Assembly (NCBI GenBank): GCA_030146285.1
Contig: JASLBZ010000177.1
Coordinates: 1-14,460 of the forward strand
Direction of reading: 5' to 3'
Length of the DNA: 14,460 bases
Origin: Neisseriaceae bacterium
Lineage (GTDB): Bacteria > Pseudomonadota > Gammaproteobacteria > Burkholderiales > Neisseriaceae
Translations under genes and position numbers: made by a program
Shown: piece by piece, positions 6,614 through 14,155 of the stretch
Position numbering within the stretch: the stretch's first letter is position 1
How the letters are laid out: every line of letters starts with the position of its first letter
Notes under the pieces: model-generated
Seen by the model: only the letters and a program-made list of their open reading frames with translations
Database searches by the model: none
What the model was told of the DNA's origin: nothing

Positions 6614-7840
6614 TTAAACGATGTCGGTATCTTCAAGATTGAATACTTGGCGCAAATAAGCCAAGAAAGTGTCATTGGTGGTCATGGTTTTTCCGGGCGT
6701 GTCTGATATTTTTGCCACCGATTGGCCATTGCACTCAACCAATTTCAATACAATATTCAAAGCAGTGTGCCCTAAGTCATTGGTTAAATTGGTGCCGATA
6801 CCAAAACTGGTTTGGAAGCGGTTTTTAAAATATTGGTGTAGCGACCAAGAACTTTGGATGTCCAAGCCATCACTGAAGGTAAGCATTTTGGTACGAGAGT
6901 CAATGCGCAGCGTCTTATAATGGGCTGCTGCTTTATCACCCCACTCATAAGGGTCGCCACTGTCATGGCGCAAGCCATCAAACAGTTTGGCAAAATACAA
7001 ATCAAAGTCACACAAAAAAGCGTCCATTCCCACCACATCGGTTAATGCGATGCCCAAGTCGCCGCGGTATTCATGTACCCAGCTTTCTAGGGCGGCGCGC
7101 TGGAAATTGCGAAGACGCACATCAAGTGCTTGAAATGCCTGCATGAATTCATGAGCCATGGTGCCAATGGGGGTCATATTCATTTGCATGGCGATGTAAA
7201 CATTGCTGGTGCCACGCACAATATTGGGCGCTGCATAGTGCAAGGTTTCAATGACATGGCGCTGCCAAGCGTAGCTGTAGCGGCGGCGTGTGCCAAAATC
7301 CGAAATCAAAAAAGGCGGCTCATCGGTATGCTGTTGCTCATTGTATTCTTTTAATAAGCGCACTTTTTCTTGTAAGCGTTTTTCGCCTTCAAGCAATACC
7401 GCTGGTGTTTCTAAGCGGCGAAAATACAGTTCATTAACAATAGCAAGCACGAAAATCTCAAAGAACATGGCCTGAATCATTGGTCCTTCGACTTGGATAT
7501 CCAAGCGATTCATGTCATCAATGGTGACTGTGATAAAACGACGTTTTAATTGAAATAGCTCTAAGTAGTCAACAAAGTCACTTTTGATAAAGCGCAGACT
7601 TCGCAAGTACAGAAGTTCATTTTCAGTAAATTTCATCTCGCACAAGCGATCTAATTCCCACTCCAGCTCATCTTTGATGTCAGCCAAAGGATAGGCGATG
7701 TCTTCAAGATTGCGGCATCGAAAATGGTATACGCTGTGTGTTTGCGGAAACTGGTGCAGAATAACTTGCAGCATGCTGAACTTGTATAAGTCAGTATCAA
7801 GCAGAGATTGAATAATCTTAGGGCGGAGTTGAGTGTTCAT
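6614..7840 (-). CDS. pncB: Nicotinate phosphoribosyltransferase
   Basis: PncB joins nicotinate and PRPP, with ATP hydrolysis, to make nicotinate mononucleotide in the NAD salvage (Preiss-Handler) pathway in the cytoplasm. It is 408 residues, against 400 in E. coli. Recognisable elements are SLLDTDLYKFSMLQ near the N-terminus, EGPMIQ (118-123), ISDFGTRRRYS (179-189), RGTSNVYIAM (209-218), GTMAHEFMQA (226-235), DSGDPYEWGDKA and FSDGLDI. His230 in GTMAHEF matches the histidine that is phosphorylated during the reaction in the enterobacterial enzyme. The ATG at 7840 gives an N-terminus like E. coli PncB, although no clear ribosome-binding site precedes it. It is a single gene facing the amidase gene and shares its terminator. 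Confidence 0.97.
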   Translation of the reverse strand: MNTQLRPKIIQSLLDTDLYKFSMLQVILHQFPQTHSVYHFRCRNLEDIAYPLADIKDELEWELDRLCEMKFTENELLYLRSLRFIKSDFVDYLELFQLKRRFITVTIDDMNRLDIQVEGPMIQAMFFEIFVLAIVNELYFRRLETPAVLLEGEKRLQEKVRLLKEYNEQQHTDEPPFLISDFGTRRRYSYAWQRHVIETLHYAAPNIVRGTSNVYIAMQMNMTPIGTMAHEFMQAFQALDVRLRNFQRAALESWVHEYRGDLGIALTDVVGMDAFLCDFDLYFAKLFDGLRHDSGDPYEWGDKAAAHYKTLRIDSRTKMLTFSDGLDIQSSWSLHQYFKNRFQTSFGIGTNLTNDLGHTALNIVLKLVECNGQSVAKISDTPGKTMTTNDTFLAYLRQVFNLEDTDIV

Positions 7841-7880
7841 GCCACAATTTTGGAAGTATCAATAATCCTCTTATTAAACC

Positions 7881-8051
7881 ATGTTGGCGGGGCTTTGCCT
7901 ATGCTTTGGGCTGTTTTGTTTTGCTTAGGGGTTTTTTATACTGATTTTTGCGGCATTGTATTTGCAATTGTATCTTGCAAAAGGCAATATGGGCGGCACA
8001 TGGAAAAGAACGATGCCCATTGGGTTTGCGCCTTTAATAATAAGAAAATAA
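7881..8051 (+). pseudogene. Possible broken small membrane-protein ORF
   Basis: A 56-codon frame from the ATG at 7881 to the TAA at 8049-8051 has a single TAG (7926-7928). The part before it is hydrophobic (LCLCFGLFCFA). The part after it is also hydrophobic (FFILIFAALYLQLYLAK) and then basic (GTWKRTMPIGFAPLIIRK), as expected for a small inner-membrane protein. No ribosome-binding site is seen and I do not recognise the family. It could be a relic or chance coding in the pncB-epimerase gap. Confidence 0.2.
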
Positions 8052-8102
8052 GGCAGATTCCATGGGCTAAAATGCACAGCAAAAAGAAAGAATCAAAACA
8101 AT

Positions 8103-9149
8103 ATGGTTATTAGCAAAATCTGGGTTCAAATGGAAACTCTGGCACTGAAAACACCATTTAAAACGGCGTTAAGAGAAGTTTCGGACATTGAAAACGTGGT
8201 TGTTTACATTCAAACCGATACGGGTTTGGTCGGAAGAGGGGCTGCGGCACCGACATGGGTGATTACAGGCGACTCAACATTTGGCATTGTGGCTGCTTTA
8301 AAAGGCCCGATTCAGGCTGCTTTAATTCAGCAAGATGCCAAAAACATGAATGAGCTACTAGAGAAAGTCCAAGCTTCATGTGTGAATAATTTTAGTGCCA
8401 AAGCTGCAGCTGACATGGCTTTGCATGATTTGTTTGCTCAGTTTTTAAATCAGCCCTTATACCAAGTTTTGGGTGGGACGAAAAATTTAACAACGTCAAT
8501 GACCATTGGTTTGGATACGCCAAACGCCATGCAAACTGCCGCCAAACAAGCTGTTGCTGATGGTTTTGGCAGTTTAAAAATCAAAGTAGGCCATCATGCC
8601 AAAATGGACATAGAAAGAATGCAAGCCATCCATGAAGTCATTCCCAATAATATCCGTTTGCGCTTGGATGCGAATCAAGGCTGGAGTGTGAAAGAAGCGA
8701 TTCAAACGATTCGTGAGTTGGAGCGTTTGGCTTTGAATATTGACTGGGTTGAACAGCCCGTGAAGGCACATGATGTTGTGGGTTTGAAAACGGTGCATGA
8801 TCAGGTTGGTATCGCGATTATGGCCGATGAAAGTGTGTTTTCTGCCCGGGATGCATTGGGTTTGTTACAAAACCAAAGCGTGGATTTGTTGAATATTAAG
8901 TTAATGAAATGTGGCGGTATTGCCCAAGCACGAAGAGTAGCCGATTTGGCTGCTATTTATGGTGTGAAGTGCATGGTGGGATCAATGATGGAGTCTTCTA
9001 TTTCGGTTGCGGCTGCCGCTCATTTTGCAGCAAGCCATCACAATGTTGAGTATTGTGATTTGGATGCACCGCTTTGGTTAGCTGAAGCACCACAAGGTTT
9101 GGAATATGAGGGAGAGAGCATCACGCTTGTGCCAGCCCAAACGCATTAA
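8103..9149 (+). CDS. Enolase-superfamily dipeptide epimerase (L-Ala-D/L-Glu epimerase-like)
   Basis: Enzyme of the muconate-lactonising/enolase superfamily, 348 residues, with an N-terminal capping domain and a C-terminal barrel. All catalytic positions are visible: KIK (Lys159 and Lys161, one acid/base side), metal ligands Asp189 (LRLDANQ), Glu217 (WVEQPV) and Asp242 (MADES), and Lys266 (NIKLMKCGG) as the other acid/base. Near the C-terminus, CDLDAPL has the DxD (Asp319, Asp321) that in L-Ala-D/L-Glu epimerases binds the amino group of the dipeptide. This supports epimerisation of dipeptides, perhaps from recycled murein peptide. Other dipeptide specificities are common in the family, so the substrate is not certain. 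It stands alone, with an AAGAAAGAA ribosome-binding stretch and its own terminator. Confidence 0.88.
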   Translation: MVISKIWVQMETLALKTPFKTALREVSDIENVVVYIQTDTGLVGRGAAAPTWVITGDSTFGIVAALKGPIQAALIQQDAKNMNELLEKVQASCVNNFSAKAAADMALHDLFAQFLNQPLYQVLGGTKNLTTSMTIGLDTPNAMQTAAKQAVADGFGSLKIKVGHHAKMDIERMQAIHEVIPNNIRLRLDANQGWSVKEAIQTIRELERLALNIDWVEQPVKAHDVVGLKTVHDQVGIAIMADESVFSARDALGLLQNQSVDLLNIKLMKCGGIAQARRVADLAAIYGVKCMVGSMMESSISVAAAAHFAASHHNVEYCDLDAPLWLAEAPQGLEYEGESITLVPAQTH

Positions 9150-9212
9150 CCTGCATTAGGGTGTTTTTTGCTGGTCTTTTTAGTTGTGTGTTTATTGTAT
9201 GGTGGTTTAAAG

Positions 9213-9237
9213 CCCTGACTTCGGTCAGGGTTTTTTG
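9213..9237 (+). terminator. Rho-independent terminator of the epimerase gene
   Basis: Stem CCCTGAC/GTCAGGG with a stable TTCG tetraloop, followed by six T. It lies 63 nt after the stop codon and separates the epimerase gene from the phosphonate operon. Confidence 0.95.
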
Positions 9238-9239
9238 TT

Positions 9240-9433
9240 TGGTTTTTGATATTCAAAGGGAAGGCAAAATCCAACCGAATGTCTTTGATGTGAGAAAGAG
9301 TGATGACAAAACTCAAAAAAGCCATGTGAAAACAAAATTAATGATTGGACTTAGGTTGTTTTTTTGCCTTGAAAAATGCCTTATTTGTGTTTGGGTGAAA
9401 TTGTTTTTGAAAACAAGGATGCCCCCGTCTCTT
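9240..9433. other. Non-coding stretch between terminator and phosphonate control region
   Basis: About 190 nt with no convincing gene. A plus-strand frame from 9161 to 9472 runs through the terminator hairpin and the repeat region, has no ribosome-binding site and looks like chance. No repeat or hairpin stands out here. Confidence 0.5.
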
Positions 9434-9439
9434 TGTCTG

Positions 9440-9475
9440 ATTTATGACATTTTTATGACAATTAAAATATGACAG
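9440..9475 (-). promoter_or_regulatory. Pho-box-like repeats (PhoB site), upstream cluster
   Basis: Three TGTCAT elements lie on the minus strand, at 9445-9450, 9456-9461 and about 9469-9474. The first two have the 11-nt period of a Pho box: the 18-mer TTGTCATAAAAATGTCAT (complement of 9444-9461) matches the E. coli consensus CTGTCATAAATCTGTCAT at 15 of 18 bases by eye. The direction is away from the phosphonate operon, which is a point against a simple activator site. Confidence 0.5.
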
Positions 9476-9519
9476 TGCGCTTAAATAAGTCCATGAATCA
9501 AGGGTTAATACGCTGATAA

Positions 9520-9562
9520 TGTAATATTTTGTAATCTTAATGTAATAAATCGTTTCTATACT
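9520..9562 (+). promoter_or_regulatory. Promoter of the phosphonate operon with TGTAAT triple repeat
   Basis: TGTAAT occurs three times in direct repeat on the plus strand (9520-9525, 9530-9535, 9541-9546), with periods of 10 and 11 nt. A -10 box TATACT (9557-9562) follows 10 nt after the last one, and there is no good -35 box. This is the layout of PhoB-activated promoters, where the repeats take the place of the -35 region. The repeat is a degenerate Pho half-site (TGTCAT to TGTAAT). The transcript start would be near 9569. Confidence 0.5.
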
Positions 9563-9586
9563 GCGCTGCATCAGACATGAAATTCA

Positions 9587-9601
9587 TTGCAAAATTTGCA
9601 A
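9587..9601. promoter_or_regulatory. Perfect inverted repeat, possible operator in the phosphonate leader
   Basis: TTGCAAA-A-TTTGCAA is a perfect 7-1-7 inverted repeat about 20 nt before the first start codon and about 18-32 nt after the predicted transcript start. It has the size of a dimeric repressor site. No regulator gene is seen nearby. Confidence 0.35.
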
Positions 9602-9621
9602 GTTAAAAAAAGGAGTGATCC

Positions 9622-10386
9622 ATGCTATCGATACATAATATTGGTAAAAGTTATGGCACCCAAACGGTGTTGGACGGTATTAGTTTTGATGTGGCAGCCG
9701 GTGAAATCGTATCAATTTTAGGTCCATCCGGTTGTGGTAAAACCACTTTGTTAAACATTGTTTTGGGTTTAACCGCACCCGATACAGGCAGCCTGAATTT
9801 TCAAGGTGAGGATTTAACCAAGGTTGCCATGAACAAACGAGGTTTTAATATTGTTTTTCAAGATTATGCTTTGTTCCCACACTTAAATACCTTGCAGAAT
9901 GTGGAATATGGCATTCGCAATTTGAAGCAAAAACCCAGCCCCAACCATGTGCGAGAGTTGATTGAGCTATTGGGTTTGACTGAGCATTTGCAAAAAAACA
10001 TTAATTTGTTGTCCGGTGGACAAAAACAGCGCGTGGCATTGGCCAGAACCTTGGTGATGAATCCAAAGGTTTTGTTGCTGGATGAGCCTTTGAGTGCTTT
10101 GGATGGTGTGATTAAAGAGTCAATTAAAGAGCGGATTAAAACCATTGCCAAGACTTTGCATTTGACCACTTTGATTGTGACACATGACCCAGAAGAGGCC
10201 ATGACTTTGTCAGACAAAATCTTGATTTTAAATCAAGGCAAGATTGCGCAATATGGCACGCCACAACAAATTATTGAGAATCCTGCCAATGATTTTGTAA
10301 AAGATTTTATTTTGAATCAATTGCACATTAAGCGCCACAATATTTATCAGCTGTTTGGAGAGAGCGATGCACGCAAAACAGCCTGA
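9622..10386 (+). CDS. phnT: ABC transporter ATPase, 2-aminoethylphosphonate import (PhnT-like)
   Basis: Cytoplasmic ATPase of a binding-protein-dependent importer, 254 residues, in the iron/polyamine/phosphonate (PotA/FbpC-like) branch but without the long C-terminal regulatory domain of some members. Visible motifs are Walker A GPSGCGKTT (34-42), Q-loop FQDYALFPH (79-87), signature LSGGQKQR (130-137), Walker B LLLDEPLSALD (151-161) and switch His188 in VTHDPEEA. A strong AGGAG ribosome-binding site precedes the ATG. It is the first gene of the operon and its 3' end overlaps the permease gene by 20 nt. The 2-aminoethylphosphonate substrate is inferred from phnW and phnX downstream. The ATPase sequence alone would not set it apart from Fe3+ or polyamine systems. 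Confidence 0.88.
   Translation: MLSIHNIGKSYGTQTVLDGISFDVAAGEIVSILGPSGCGKTTLLNIVLGLTAPDTGSLNFQGEDLTKVAMNKRGFNIVFQDYALFPHLNTLQNVEYGIRNLKQKPSPNHVRELIELLGLTEHLQKNINLLSGGQKQRVALARTLVMNPKVLLLDEPLSALDGVIKESIKERIKTIAKTLHLTTLIVTHDPEEAMTLSDKILILNQGKIAQYGTPQQIIENPANDFVKDFILNQLHIKRHNIYQLFGESDARKTA
9786..9797 (+). repeat. DNA uptake sequence (AGGCAGCCTGAA dialect) inside phnT
   Basis: Second exact AGGCAGCCTGAA of the window, here within the ATPase gene, where it encodes part of TGSLN. A copy inside a gene suggests this operon has been under the host's uptake-sequence regime for some time, rather than being a very recent arrival from outside the family. Confidence 0.65.
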
Positions 10387-12040
10387 GATTAAAGTCATTT
10401 ATGGCGTTTTATTGTTGTTGTTACTGGCGTTTTTGGCAGTACCCATGCTGGTGTTGCTGCAAAAAGCTTTCATGGTTGATGGCAACATCGACTTTGGGCA
10501 TTTTTATGCCATTTTAAAAGAAGCCAAGTTCACCCAAGCCTTTGTAAACAGTTTGTATTTGTCATTGGTCACAGCGGTTTTAGCAACAGCTTTGGCCTTT
10601 GTGATTGCTTATGCAGTCAACATGACGCACATCCCAGGCAAGCTGAAAAAAAGCCTGCATGTTTTGGTGCAATTGCCAATGCTGTTGCCCACCATTACTT
10701 ACGGGTTTGTGATTATTTACACCTTTGGCAAACAAGGTTTGCTAACCCAGTTATTGGGGGTGCAAATTTTCAGTGATATTTATGGTTTCAAAGGTTTGTT
10801 ATTGGGTTATTTGTTGTACACATTGCCCATTTGCTACTTGTTACTGAATAATGCTTTTAAGTATCTGGATAAAAAATTCATTGTGGTGTCGTACATCATG
10901 CAAGACAGCCCTTGGCGCCGTTTTCGCACCACATTGCTGCGTCCACTTTTGGGTACGCTGGCTGCTGCCATGGTGCAGGCATTTTTCTTGTCATTTACCG
11001 ATTACGGTATTCCGGCATCGGTGGGCGGTCGATTTGATGTGGTTGCAACACAGTTATACCAACAAATGCTGGGTGTGAATCCTTCGTTTGCCAATGGTGC
11101 GGTGATTGCGTTGATGATGTTATTGCCTGCGATTGTGAGCATTGTGTTATTGCAGTATTTGTCTCGCTTTAATGTGCCCATGAATGTCAATAATCAAATT
11201 GAACTTAAGCGTTCACGTTGGCAAGACGGTGTGTTTGGTATCAGTGCCAGTGCAATTGTTTTTGGTGTGGTCGGTATTTTTGTGGTGATGTTCATTGCGC
11301 CGCTGACAGAGAACTGGCCCTATATTTTGAAATTCAACAGTTTCACGCTAACCGATGTTTTGCAGTCTGATTCGATGATTAGTACGTATAAAAACTCCGT
11401 TATTGTGGCATTTTTAACGGCGATTTTGGGCACCATGATGGCATTTTCTAGTGCGCTGTGTACCACACGCTCGGGTTTGAAAAGCCAAAGTAAATGGATG
11501 TTGCAAGCGATGGTGGTCATCACCAATACCATTCCTGGAATGGTGCTGGGTATTGCTTACTTGTTGTTTTTCTCAGGTTCGACTTTACACAATACGCTGA
11601 TCATCATTGTGCTTTGTAATGTGATTCACTTTTTCTCCACACCGTATTTGATGGCAAAAGATACTTTGGGAAAAATGAACCACCACTGGGAAAGTGCAGC
11701 AGGTTTGATGGGGGATTCTTGGCTACAAACTTTGTACCGTGTGATTTTACCCAATAGCAAAACCACGTTGCTGCAGATTTTCACTTATTTGTTTATCAAT
11801 GCGATGGTAACAGTCAGTGCTGTGGTCTTTATTACCGGCGCACGAACCATGGTATTAACCACCAAGATTAAAGAGCTACAACATTTTGCCAAGTTTGATG
11901 AGATTTTCATCTTATCAATCATGATTTTAATCACCAATTTGGCTTTGTTAGCAGCAGTACGAATTTTAGCAAAAGTTTCATTTACATTACCACTGCGACG
12001 CTTTGCAGTGAAAGGGAAAGTAGCATGCAGAACACATTAA
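10367..12040 (+). CDS. ABC transporter permease, fused two-domain (PhnU/PhnV-type)
   Basis: Inner-membrane permease of 557 residues with two repeated halves joined in one chain, about twelve membrane segments in all. The ATG at 10367 follows GGAGAG by a few bases and is preferred over the in-frame TTG at 10355. Each half has a loop for coupling to the ATPase: around residues 175-200 (YIMQDSPWRRFRTTLLRPLL) and, clearer, around 441-463 (WESAAGLMGDSWLQTLYRVI then LP), which fits the EAA---G---------I-LP motif. This fused form replaces the separate PhnU and PhnV of Salmonella and resembles FbpB-type iron permeases. It overlaps the genes on both sides (20 and 16 nt), which suggests translational coupling. 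The substrate is inferred from the operon. Confidence 0.88.
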   Translation: MHAKQPEIKVIYGVLLLLLLAFLAVPMLVLLQKAFMVDGNIDFGHFYAILKEAKFTQAFVNSLYLSLVTAVLATALAFVIAYAVNMTHIPGKLKKSLHVLVQLPMLLPTITYGFVIIYTFGKQGLLTQLLGVQIFSDIYGFKGLLLGYLLYTLPICYLLLNNAFKYLDKKFIVVSYIMQDSPWRRFRTTLLRPLLGTLAAAMVQAFFLSFTDYGIPASVGGRFDVVATQLYQQMLGVNPSFANGAVIALMMLLPAIVSIVLLQYLSRFNVPMNVNNQIELKRSRWQDGVFGISASAIVFGVVGIFVVMFIAPLTENWPYILKFNSFTLTDVLQSDSMISTYKNSVIVAFLTAILGTMMAFSSALCTTRSGLKSQSKWMLQAMVVITNTIPGMVLGIAYLLFFSGSTLHNTLIIIVLCNVIHFFSTPYLMAKDTLGKMNHHWESAAGLMGDSWLQTLYRVILPNSKTTLLQIFTYLFINAMVTVSAVVFITGARTMVLTTKIKELQHFAKFDEIFILSIMILITNLALLAAVRILAKVSFTLPLRRFAVKGKVACRTH

Positions 12041-13041
12041 AAAAGGGCTTTTTATTCACCGCAATGGCACTGGGTCTGATGGCTTGTGGTGGATCAAACG
12101 ATACCAATAAAGATGCAAACTCAGCCTCAGACGACAACTTAGAACAAGTGGTGATTTACACCAATGCGGATGATGAAGCCAAGCAAGCAATGGATGAAGC
12201 ATTAAAAGGTGCTGGTTTTGATGGCCAATACATTATGCAAACGTTTGGTACTTCTGAATTGGGTGGACGTTTGTTGGCAGAAGGTAAAAACATTGAAGCA
12301 GACGTTGTGACCATGAGTTCATACTTTTTGGACAGTGCACAAAAACAAAACCAAATGTTCGTGCCGCTAAGTTTTAGCTATAAAGCATTGCAAGATTATC
12401 CTAATTTTTATGCGCCCATTACCAGTCAAGAGGGTGCAATTATTGTGAATACCCAAGAATTGGCCGATAAAAAATTAACAAAGCCAACATCGCTAAAAGA
12501 TTTGGGCAAACCAGAATACAAAGATTTGATCTCAATTTCGGACCCAAATGGTTCTTCAACAGCATGGTTATTAACCCAAGCGATTGTTTCTGAATATGGT
12601 GATGGTGAAGAAGGCAAAGCCGTGATGAACAGCATCATTGCTAATGCAGGCCCTCATGTTGAGCAATCGGGTTCTGCTCCTTTGAAAAAAGCACGCGCTG
12701 GTGAAGTGGTTTTTGGTTTTGGTTTGCGTCAGCAGCCAGTAGCAGATAAAGCCAAAGGCTTGCCAATTGACTTGGTTGACCCAACTGAAGGTAACTTTGC
12801 CTTGATTGAAGGTGTGGCTGTGGTTGATAAGGGTGAGAAAACCAATCCCAATGCCATGAAAATGACAGAAGTGATTATCAAACAAGGTCGTCCTGCATTG
12901 CAAAAATCGTATCCAAATGCATTGTATGAAGGTGAAGTGACGGACAGCACGCAAAAATCAGCTTATCCAAAAACATTCAGTCAGCCATTGAATACTGAAT
13001 TATTAGAAAAGCACAAAGCATTTTTCCACAATAAATATTAA
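12025..13041 (+). CDS. phnS: Substrate-binding lipoprotein of the phosphonate ABC transporter (PhnS-like)
   Basis: Extracytoplasmic solute-binding protein, 338 residues. It starts with a lipoprotein signal: basic MQNTLKK, a hydrophobic stretch and lipobox GLMAC with Cys21, then a flexible Ser/Asn/Asp linker (about 22-38). The mature fold opens with VVIYTNADDEAKQ, the beta-strand/loop start typical of iron- and phosphonate-type binding proteins, and continues with ELGGRLLAEGKNIEADVV and LISISDPNGSSTAW (LISISDP is a hinge-region hallmark). A lipid anchor is less usual for a Gram-negative binding protein than a free periplasmic form. It overlaps the permease gene by 16 nt. Binding of 2-aminoethylphosphonate is inferred from the operon. 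Confidence 0.85.
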   Translation: MQNTLKKGFLFTAMALGLMACGGSNDTNKDANSASDDNLEQVVIYTNADDEAKQAMDEALKGAGFDGQYIMQTFGTSELGGRLLAEGKNIEADVVTMSSYFLDSAQKQNQMFVPLSFSYKALQDYPNFYAPITSQEGAIIVNTQELADKKLTKPTSLKDLGKPEYKDLISISDPNGSSTAWLLTQAIVSEYGDGEEGKAVMNSIIANAGPHVEQSGSAPLKKARAGEVVFGFGLRQQPVADKAKGLPIDLVDPTEGNFALIEGVAVVDKGEKTNPNAMKMTEVIIKQGRPALQKSYPNALYEGEVTDSTQKSAYPKTFSQPLNTELLEKHKAFFHNKY

Positions 13042-13061
13042 GAGTTAAAAGGTTACACGTC

Positions 13062-14153
13062 ATGTTGGCTTACAAATTATTAACACCCGGTCCTTTGACA
13101 ACCACCAGCACTGTTAAAGAGGCAATGCTTGTCGATCATTGTACTTGGGATGATGAATACAAAAATATCACCCAAGATATTCGTCAAAACTTATTGGATT
13201 TGGCTCAGGTTAGCAGTGAAGATTACAGCGCTGTTTTGATGCAAGGCAGTGGTAGCTTCGGTGTGGAATCGGTGTTGACCAGTGTGATTAAAGAGGGCGA
13301 AAAAGCTTTGGTTCTGAGCAATGGTGCTTATGGTGAGCGCATTGCGAGCATTTTGGATTATGCCAAAATTGATTACGCTTGGTTGCGTTTGCCATTTGCC
13401 AATGCTGCGAATGCAGAAGATGTGGCTACTGTTTTGGCAGAGGATGCAGACATCAAACATGTGATTATGGTGCATTGCGAAACCACCACAGGCATCCTGA
13501 ACGACATTCAAGCTGTTGGTGATGTGGTTAAATATTATGGTAAAAACTTTATTGTTGATGCCATGAGCAGCTTTGGTGGCATTGAGATTCCGATGAAAGC
13601 ATGGGGCATTGATTATTTAATCAGCAGTGCCAATAAATGCATACAAGGTGTACCGGGGTTTTCTTTTGTGATTGCCAACAAACAGCATTTAGAAGGCTGC
13701 AAAGGCGTGGCACGCAGCTTAAGCTTGGATTTGTATGCACAATACCAAGGCATGCAAGTAGACGGCAAATGGCGCTTCACTTCACCAACGCACACAGTTT
13801 TGGCATTCGCCCAAGCATTAAAAGAATTGGCTTTGGAAGGCGGTATTTCAGCACGCCATGCCAGATACCAAGAAAACAATCGCTTAATGCGTGAGCAATT
13901 GGCACAAGTACAAATTTTGCCATACATCACACCAGACATTCAGTCGCCATTCATTACTACTTTCTTATTCCCAAAAGGTGAATTCGATTTTGGCAAAATG
14001 TATGCCTATGTGAAAGAACGTGGTTTTGCCATTTACCCAGGAAAACTAACCGATGTGGATACCTTCCGCTTGGGCAATATCGGTGAGATTTATCCAGAAG
14101 ACGTATTGGCTGTTACCCGTGTGATTCAAGACTACATGAAAGAAGAGGCGTAA
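13062..14153 (+). CDS. phnW: 2-aminoethylphosphonate:pyruvate transaminase
   Basis: PLP enzyme that moves the amino group of 2-aminoethylphosphonate to pyruvate, giving phosphonoacetaldehyde and alanine. It is 363 residues, close to the 367 of Salmonella PhnW. N-terminal LLTPGPLTTT, MQGSGSFGVES (60-70), VHCETTTGILN (137-147), DAMSSFGG (166-173), ISSANKCIQGVPG (187-199, with Lys192 as the Schiff-base lysine) and C-terminal FRLGNIGEI are all as in PhnW. The related LarA/serine-type aminotransferases lack this set, and phnX follows at once. The ATG at 13062 has AAAAGG 9 nt upstream. The gap to the binding-protein gene is 20 nt and to phnX 2 nt, so it is in the same operon. Confidence 0.97.
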   Translation: MLAYKLLTPGPLTTTSTVKEAMLVDHCTWDDEYKNITQDIRQNLLDLAQVSSEDYSAVLMQGSGSFGVESVLTSVIKEGEKALVLSNGAYGERIASILDYAKIDYAWLRLPFANAANAEDVATVLAEDADIKHVIMVHCETTTGILNDIQAVGDVVKYYGKNFIVDAMSSFGGIEIPMKAWGIDYLISSANKCIQGVPGFSFVIANKQHLEGCKGVARSLSLDLYAQYQGMQVDGKWRFTSPTHTVLAFAQALKELALEGGISARHARYQENNRLMREQLAQVQILPYITPDIQSPFITTFLFPKGEFDFGKMYAYVKERGFAIYPGKLTDVDTFRLGNIGEIYPEDVLAVTRVIQDYMKEEA

Positions 14154-14155
14154 GC

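Noticed and set aside
7808..8113. Plus-strand ORF of 101 codons overlapping the pncB start and epimerase start
   Set aside because: It begins inside pncB on the opposite strand, has no ribosome-binding site, and its second half does not look like a protein; the neighbouring frame at 7881-8051 looks more coding.
9161..9472. Plus-strand ORF of 103 codons after the epimerase gene
   Set aside because: It reads through a strong terminator hairpin and the TGTCAT repeats, has no ribosome-binding site and an odd, low-complexity composition.
10371..10386. CAGCCTGAG near the phnT end as another uptake sequence
   Set aside because: Only about 9 of 12 bases match, within the range expected by chance.
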